From contig FR884142.1 of the NCBI GenBank assembly GCA_000435975.1, positions 25,105 to 43,073 on the forward strand: DNA of 17,969 nucleotides, given 5' to 3'. The translations under genes and the position numbers were made by a program. Each line of letters opens with the position of its first letter. Within the stretch, counting starts at the first letter, position 1. Below, piece by piece: positions 15,735 to 17,969 of the stretch. The DNA is from Oscillibacter sp. CAG:241 (lineage in GTDB: Bacteria > Bacillota > Clostridia > Oscillospirales > Oscillospiraceae). Under the pieces are notes generated by a model, which saw only the letters and a program-made list of their open reading frames with translations, had not been told where the DNA came from and made no database searches.

Positions 15735-15784
15735 GGCAGCTGTCCATAAAACAGGTTTTGAAAAACAAATACTGTGATAGCTGC
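15735..15784. repeat. Inverted repeat after the cohesin gene
   Basis: GGCAGCT near 15736 and AGCTGCC ending near 15784 can close a loop that includes inner CAG/CTG pairs. It is imperfect, with no U-run. Role not known. Confidence 0.35.
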
Positions 15785-15803
15785 CAGACAAGGGCTGCTG
15801 ACA

Positions 15804-15845
15804 AAAGGGGTATGTGCCATTAAGGCACATGCCCCTTTGATTTTG
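15804..15845 (+). terminator. Terminator of the dockerin-cohesin operon
   Basis: A 15-bp stem: AAAGGGG (15804-15810) with CCCCTTT (15832-15838), a T-G pair, and ATGTGCC (15812-15818) with GGCACAT (15824-15830); loop ATTAA; followed by GATTTT. It is about 90 bases after the cohesin stop. Confidence 0.8.
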
Positions 15846-15876
15846 CAGTTGCCTTTGTTGGTGGTAGACGGATAGG

Positions 15877-16125
15877 ATGGATTTCCGCCAGTTGACCCGG
15901 TTCATTCTGGTGGACGATGCGGACATTGACTTTGTGTTCAAGAGCTCCGCTGACCCGGAAGTATCGGAGCAGCTGTATCAGGACATTAAGGCCATCGGCA
16001 AGCATCAGAGCATAGTCAAGGCCGGAAACGCTGCCGCAACGGCTGTACAGGATATGCCCTTCTGGCAGATCGCCGGCGATGAGGAACAGAGCTATCTACC
16101 CCCGTGTGAGATTTCCGAAGCGTAA
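15877..16125 (+). CDS. Hypothetical 82-residue frame
   Basis: The frame runs from an ATG at 15877 to a TAA at 16123-16125 and begins MDFRQLTRFILVDDADIDFV. No family is recognised with certainty. The N-terminal part (strand, acidic turn, strand) loosely recalls the end of large serine recombinases from mobile elements, but this is only a resemblance. Codon choice looks moderately coding; the ribosome site (GGATAGG) is poor and no promoter is evident beyond the preceding terminator. It may be a decayed fragment. Confidence 0.35.
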   Translation: MDFRQLTRFILVDDADIDFVFKSSADPEVSEQLYQDIKAIGKHQSIVKAGNAAATAVQDMPFWQIAGDEEQSYLPPCEISEA

Positions 16126-16141
16126 AAATTCTCCGCAATGT

Positions 16142-16197
16142 GAAAAGCAGCCATGAGCGATATAGCCGCCGTGCTATCGTACTTGTGGCTGCTTTTC
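16142..16197 (+). terminator. Large hairpin downstream of the 82-residue frame
   Basis: Arms GAAAAGCAGCCA (16142-16153) and TGGCTGCTTTTC (16186-16197) form a perfect 12-bp stem. The loop has a further short stem (CGATA/TATCG). The sequence after it is pyrimidine-rich but not a pure T-run. It may be a terminator or the end of a small element. Confidence 0.55.
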
Positions 16198-16314
16198 CTC
16201 TGTCTGCCGTTTGCTTCCCATTTTTCGTCTGCCTGCTATTGTGCACAGACTATCGAGTACGACCTTGTGGGCTGCATTCCCACGGATGAGCTGCTAAAAG
16301 CGGAACAGGCATGA
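16153..16314 (+). pseudogene. Possible gene remnant (53 codons)
   Basis: An open frame ends ...TIEYDLVGCIPTDELLKAEQA before TGA at 16312-16314. The last 21 residues look like a real protein C-terminus (charged helix), while the first 30 overlap the hairpin at 16142-16197 and are unlikely to be translated. There is no ribosome site. It is most simply read as the tail of a broken gene; family not recognised. Confidence 0.25.
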
Positions 16315-16333
16315 CCGAGATCATGCCTGTTCC
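16302..16333 (-). terminator. Hairpin downstream of threonine dehydratase
   Basis: A perfect 13-bp inverted repeat, GGAACAGGCATGA (16302-16314) and TCATGCCTGTTCC (16321-16333), with a 6-base loop. Reading leftward it lies about 65 bases after the stop of the dehydratase gene; the T-run is poor on both strands. Confidence 0.6.
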
Positions 16334-16397
16334 AGGAAATTTGAATTTTACTGTCTTATCAGCAGGAACGCCGCGTCCCATTTTTTATACGTTTGCT

Positions 16398-17597
16398 TTA
16401 CCGCTCCATAATGGGGTAACCCTGGGCCCGCAGCGCCTCGTACATCTCCTGCACATGGGCGGCGTCCCGGGTCTCCACCAGCAGGTGGACCACACAGGAG
16501 CCCACGGGAGCCTTCAGATTGCCCCGCTCGTGGTTTACCTCCAGCACATTGACGCCCATATCGGACACGATGTTCAACAAGGTGGCCAGGGTTTTGGGCT
16601 GGTCGGGCAGAACGGTGGCGAAGTTGGCGGTGCGCCCGGCCTTGGCCAGCCCTCGGGTGATGATGCGCTCCAGCATGGTCACGTCTACGTTGCCGCCGGA
16701 CAGCAGGGCGCACACGGTCTTGCCCCGCAGGTCTACCTTGCCATACATGGCTGCGGCGATACCCACGGCTCCGGCGCCCTCAGACACCAGCTTCTGCTTT
16801 TCCAGCACAGAGAGAATGGCCCCGGCGATTTCCGTCTCGCTGACGGTGACCACCTTGTCCACATACTGGCGGCACATCTCGAAGGTCAGGTCGCCGGGGG
16901 TCTTGACCTGGATGCCGTCGGCGATGGTGTGGACGCTGGGCAGGGTCAGAATGTGTCCGGCCTCCAGGGAGTCCACCATGCTGGCGGCTCCGGCGGCCTG
17001 CACGCCGATGACCTGGCAGGAGGGCTTCAGATGCTTCACGGCATAGGCCAGGCCCGAAATAAGCCCGCCGCCGCCGATGGGTACCAGGATCACGTCCACA
17101 TCCGGCAGCTGCTCCAGAATCTCCAGGCCGATGGTGCCCTGTCCGGCCATGACCCGATAGTCGTCAAAGGGATGAATAAACGTCAGCCCCTGCTCATCCC
17201 GCAGGCGCACAGCCTCGGCATAGGCATCGTCATACACGCCGTCCACAAGCACCACATTGGCCCCGTAGCTGCGGGTGGCCTGGATCTTGGAAATGGGGGC
17301 GGCGGCAGGGATGCAGATGGTGGCGGGGATGTGCATATCCCGGGAGGCAAAGCCCACGCCCTGGGCATGGTTGCCCGCGGAGCAGGCGATGACGCCCCGG
17401 CGCTTCTCCTGGTCGGACAGGGTGGCGATCTTATAGTATGCGCCCCGCAGCTTGAAGGCGCCGGTCTTTTGCAGGCAGTCGGCCTTCAGATAGAAGCTGC
17501 AGTCCGGCACCAGGCCCGGAGCGTGCAGCACGGGAGTCTGATTGATGACGGGAGAGAGCACCCGGCGGGCGTCTTGGAGCATTTCCATAGAGATCAT
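16398..17597 (-). CDS. ilvA: Threonine ammonia-lyase (threonine dehydratase) with C-terminal ACT domain
   Basis: A 399-residue PLP enzyme that deaminates threonine to 2-oxobutanoate and ammonia. The PLP lysine is K49 in KTGAFKLRGA; SAGNHAQGVGFAS is the substrate/phosphate loop; PIGGGGLISGLAYAV is the PLP-phosphate-binding glycine loop; and LLSGGNVD closes the catalytic domain. About residues 325-399 form an ACT domain (LPDQPKTLATLLNIVSDMGVNVLEVNHER), typical of the 400-residue form found in many Firmicutes. Both the biosynthetic (ilvA) and the catabolic (tdcB) names are used for this form; the product may feed isoleucine synthesis or fermentation to propionate, and no ilv or tdc neighbour decides it. 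The ATG at 17597 has AAGGAGG upstream. It is transcribed alone from a strong promoter. Confidence 0.95.
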   Translation of the reverse strand: MISMEMLQDARRVLSPVINQTPVLHAPGLVPDCSFYLKADCLQKTGAFKLRGAYYKIATLSDQEKRRGVIACSAGNHAQGVGFASRDMHIPATICIPAAAPISKIQATRSYGANVVLVDGVYDDAYAEAVRLRDEQGLTFIHPFDDYRVMAGQGTIGLEILEQLPDVDVILVPIGGGGLISGLAYAVKHLKPSCQVIGVQAAGAASMVDSLEAGHILTLPSVHTIADGIQVKTPGDLTFEMCRQYVDKVVTVSETEIAGAILSVLEKQKLVSEGAGAVGIAAAMYGKVDLRGKTVCALLSGGNVDVTMLERIITRGLAKAGRTANFATVLPDQPKTLATLLNIVSDMGVNVLEVNHERGNLKAPVGSCVVHLLVETRDAAHVQEMYEALRAQGYPIMER

Positions 17598-17626
17598 ATG
17601 ATTGCCTCCTTGGTTTTGTTATATAT

Positions 17627-17645
17627 ACAAAAAACTATTTTTTGT
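17627..17645. promoter_or_regulatory. Perfect AT palindrome in the threonine dehydratase leader
   Basis: Arms ACAAAAAA (17627-17634) and TTTTTTGT (17638-17645) around a 3-base centre. It lies between the expected transcription start (about 17658) and the ribosome site, where a bound protein would block elongation. Operator function is inference. Confidence 0.4.
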
Positions 17646-17664
17646 GCTTGTGCCGTGTACTATA

Positions 17665-17693
17665 ATGATAACCTCTACGGGAGAAAATGTCAA
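17665..17693 (-). promoter_or_regulatory. Promoter of the threonine dehydratase gene
   Basis: On the minus strand, perfect TTGACA (complement of 17688-17693), 17-base spacer, TATCAT (complement of 17665-17670). The leader is about 60 bases. Confidence 0.88.
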
Positions 17694-17703
17694 TTCCCCT
17701 GTT

Positions 17704-17733
17704 GCTCCCGGGGCAAAATTTTTCGCTCCCGGG
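17704..17733. repeat. Direct repeat upstream of the threonine dehydratase promoter
   Basis: GCTCCCGGG occurs at 17704-17712 and 17725-17733, exactly 21 bases apart (two helical turns), separated by an A/T block. Each copy contains the palindrome CCCGGG. It lies 11-40 bases beyond the -35 box, the usual place for an activator. Confidence 0.55.
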
Positions 17734-17738
17734 AAATG

Positions 17739-17774
17739 AAAAATAAGAACGGCGGGATAGCCGTTCTTATTTTT
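17739..17774 (-). terminator. Bidirectional terminator before the threonine dehydratase promoter
   Basis: A perfect 15-bp stem (17739-17753 with 17760-17774): AAAAATAAGAACGGC with its complement, loop GGGATA, giving a T-run on either strand. It ends the leftward transcript of the small gene at 17801-17920. Confidence 0.9.
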
Positions 17775-17800
17775 CTCTGCCGGCCGGAGAGCGCGGCAGA

Positions 17801-17920
17801 TCACTTTTTCCGCTGCCGCTTTTCGATCTGCCTGCCGGCCCATTGGGCCAGCTTCAGGCAGGCGGCAGCGGTGACAGCCAACAGGACGCCGCCTGCGGCC
17901 AGTTGCTTTTTCAAGTTCAT
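17801..17920 (-). CDS. Small hypothetical membrane protein (39 residues)
   Basis: Reads MNLKKQLAAGGVLLAVTAAA, then CLKLAQWAGRQIEKRQRKK and TGA. One hydrophobic stretch (about residues 7-22) sits between short basic ends, with an amphipathic C-terminal part. The ATG lies two bases after the stop of the upstream leftward gene, suggesting coupling, and a strong terminator follows. No clear AGGAGG is visible directly before the start. Function not recognised. Confidence 0.55.
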   Translation of the reverse strand: MNLKKQLAAGGVLLAVTAAACLKLAQWAGRQIEKRQRKK

Positions 17921-17922
17921 AA

Positions 17923-17969
17923 TCAATACGTCAGTTTCTCGGTGAGATACGCCTTCAGCTCACTGATGG
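17923..17969 (-). CDS. C-terminal end of an unidentified leftward gene
   Basis: The final visible codons read ISELKAYLTEKLTY then TGA (complement of 17923-17925). The gene continues beyond the right edge. Too little is present to name it. Confidence 0.5.
   Translation of the reverse strand, partial: ISELKAYLTEKLTY

Noticed and set aside
14055..15941. 628-codon minus-strand frame opposite the cohesin gene
   Set aside because: Mirror of the sense frame. The Arg/Leu-rich translation is the complement of the Pro/Glu repeats.
17598..17700. Possible T-box riboswitch before threonine dehydratase
   Set aside because: The leader from the mapped promoter is only about 60 bases and has neither the specifier stem nor the conserved antiterminator bulge.
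16311..17945. 544-codon plus-strand frame opposite threonine dehydratase
   Set aside because: In register with the dehydratase codons; it has no ribosome site and no family match by eye.

Overview
The window looks like chromosomal DNA of a Gram-positive gut anaerobe, most likely a Clostridia member near the Oscillospiraceae/Ruminococcaceae. The reasons are a HrcA/CIRCE-controlled heat-shock operon, strong AGGAGG ribosome sites, GC-rich third codon positions, a hydrogenase-maturation gene, and a cohesin/dockerin pair. The taxonomic guess is inference; there is no rRNA in the window.

Layout. (1) 1-780: the start of a leftward gene that looks like hypB and, divergent from it, an Rrf2-family regulator with an internal 12-residue duplication. 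(2) 801-958: tRNA-Gly(CCC) with its own promoter and terminator. (3) 973-1580: an orphan barstar-like gene followed by about 200 bases of unexplained sequence with nested inverted repeats. (4) 1508-8920: a long rightward operon, hrcA-grpE-pspC-like-dnaK-dnaJ-PHP phosphatase-rpiB-membrane-anchored glycosidase-like gene. It opens with a consensus promoter and a perfect CIRCE operator and closes with an intrinsic terminator. (5) 8930-10438: a MATE transporter that converges on (6) a leftward E2/CAT-fold protein (10434-11294) that lacks the usual catalytic His and Asp; both stop codons lie inside one shared terminator stem. (7) 11509-15840: a two-gene operon made of a secreted multidomain protein (lysozyme-like domain, ricin-type trefoil, InlB-type repeats, C-terminal dockerin) and a membrane protein with an external cohesin, two cadherin-like beta-sandwich domains, one transmembrane helix and a long Pro/Glu-rich tail predicted to be cytoplasmic. 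(8) 15840-16335: a poorly coding stretch with two doubtful small frames and two strong hairpins. (9) 16398-17693: leftward catabolic-type threonine dehydratase with a well-formed promoter. (10) 17801-17969: a tiny leftward membrane-protein gene and the end of another gene.

The most interesting unit is region 7. It reads as a self-contained minimal cohesin-dockerin system in which a putative wall-degrading or wall-binding enzyme is tethered to its own cell's membrane by the adjacent gene product, with a potential link into the cytoplasm. No cellulase, carbohydrate-binding module of cellulosomal type or polyvalent scaffoldin is present in the window. The pairing is inferred from domain recognition and gene adjacency and has not been computed.
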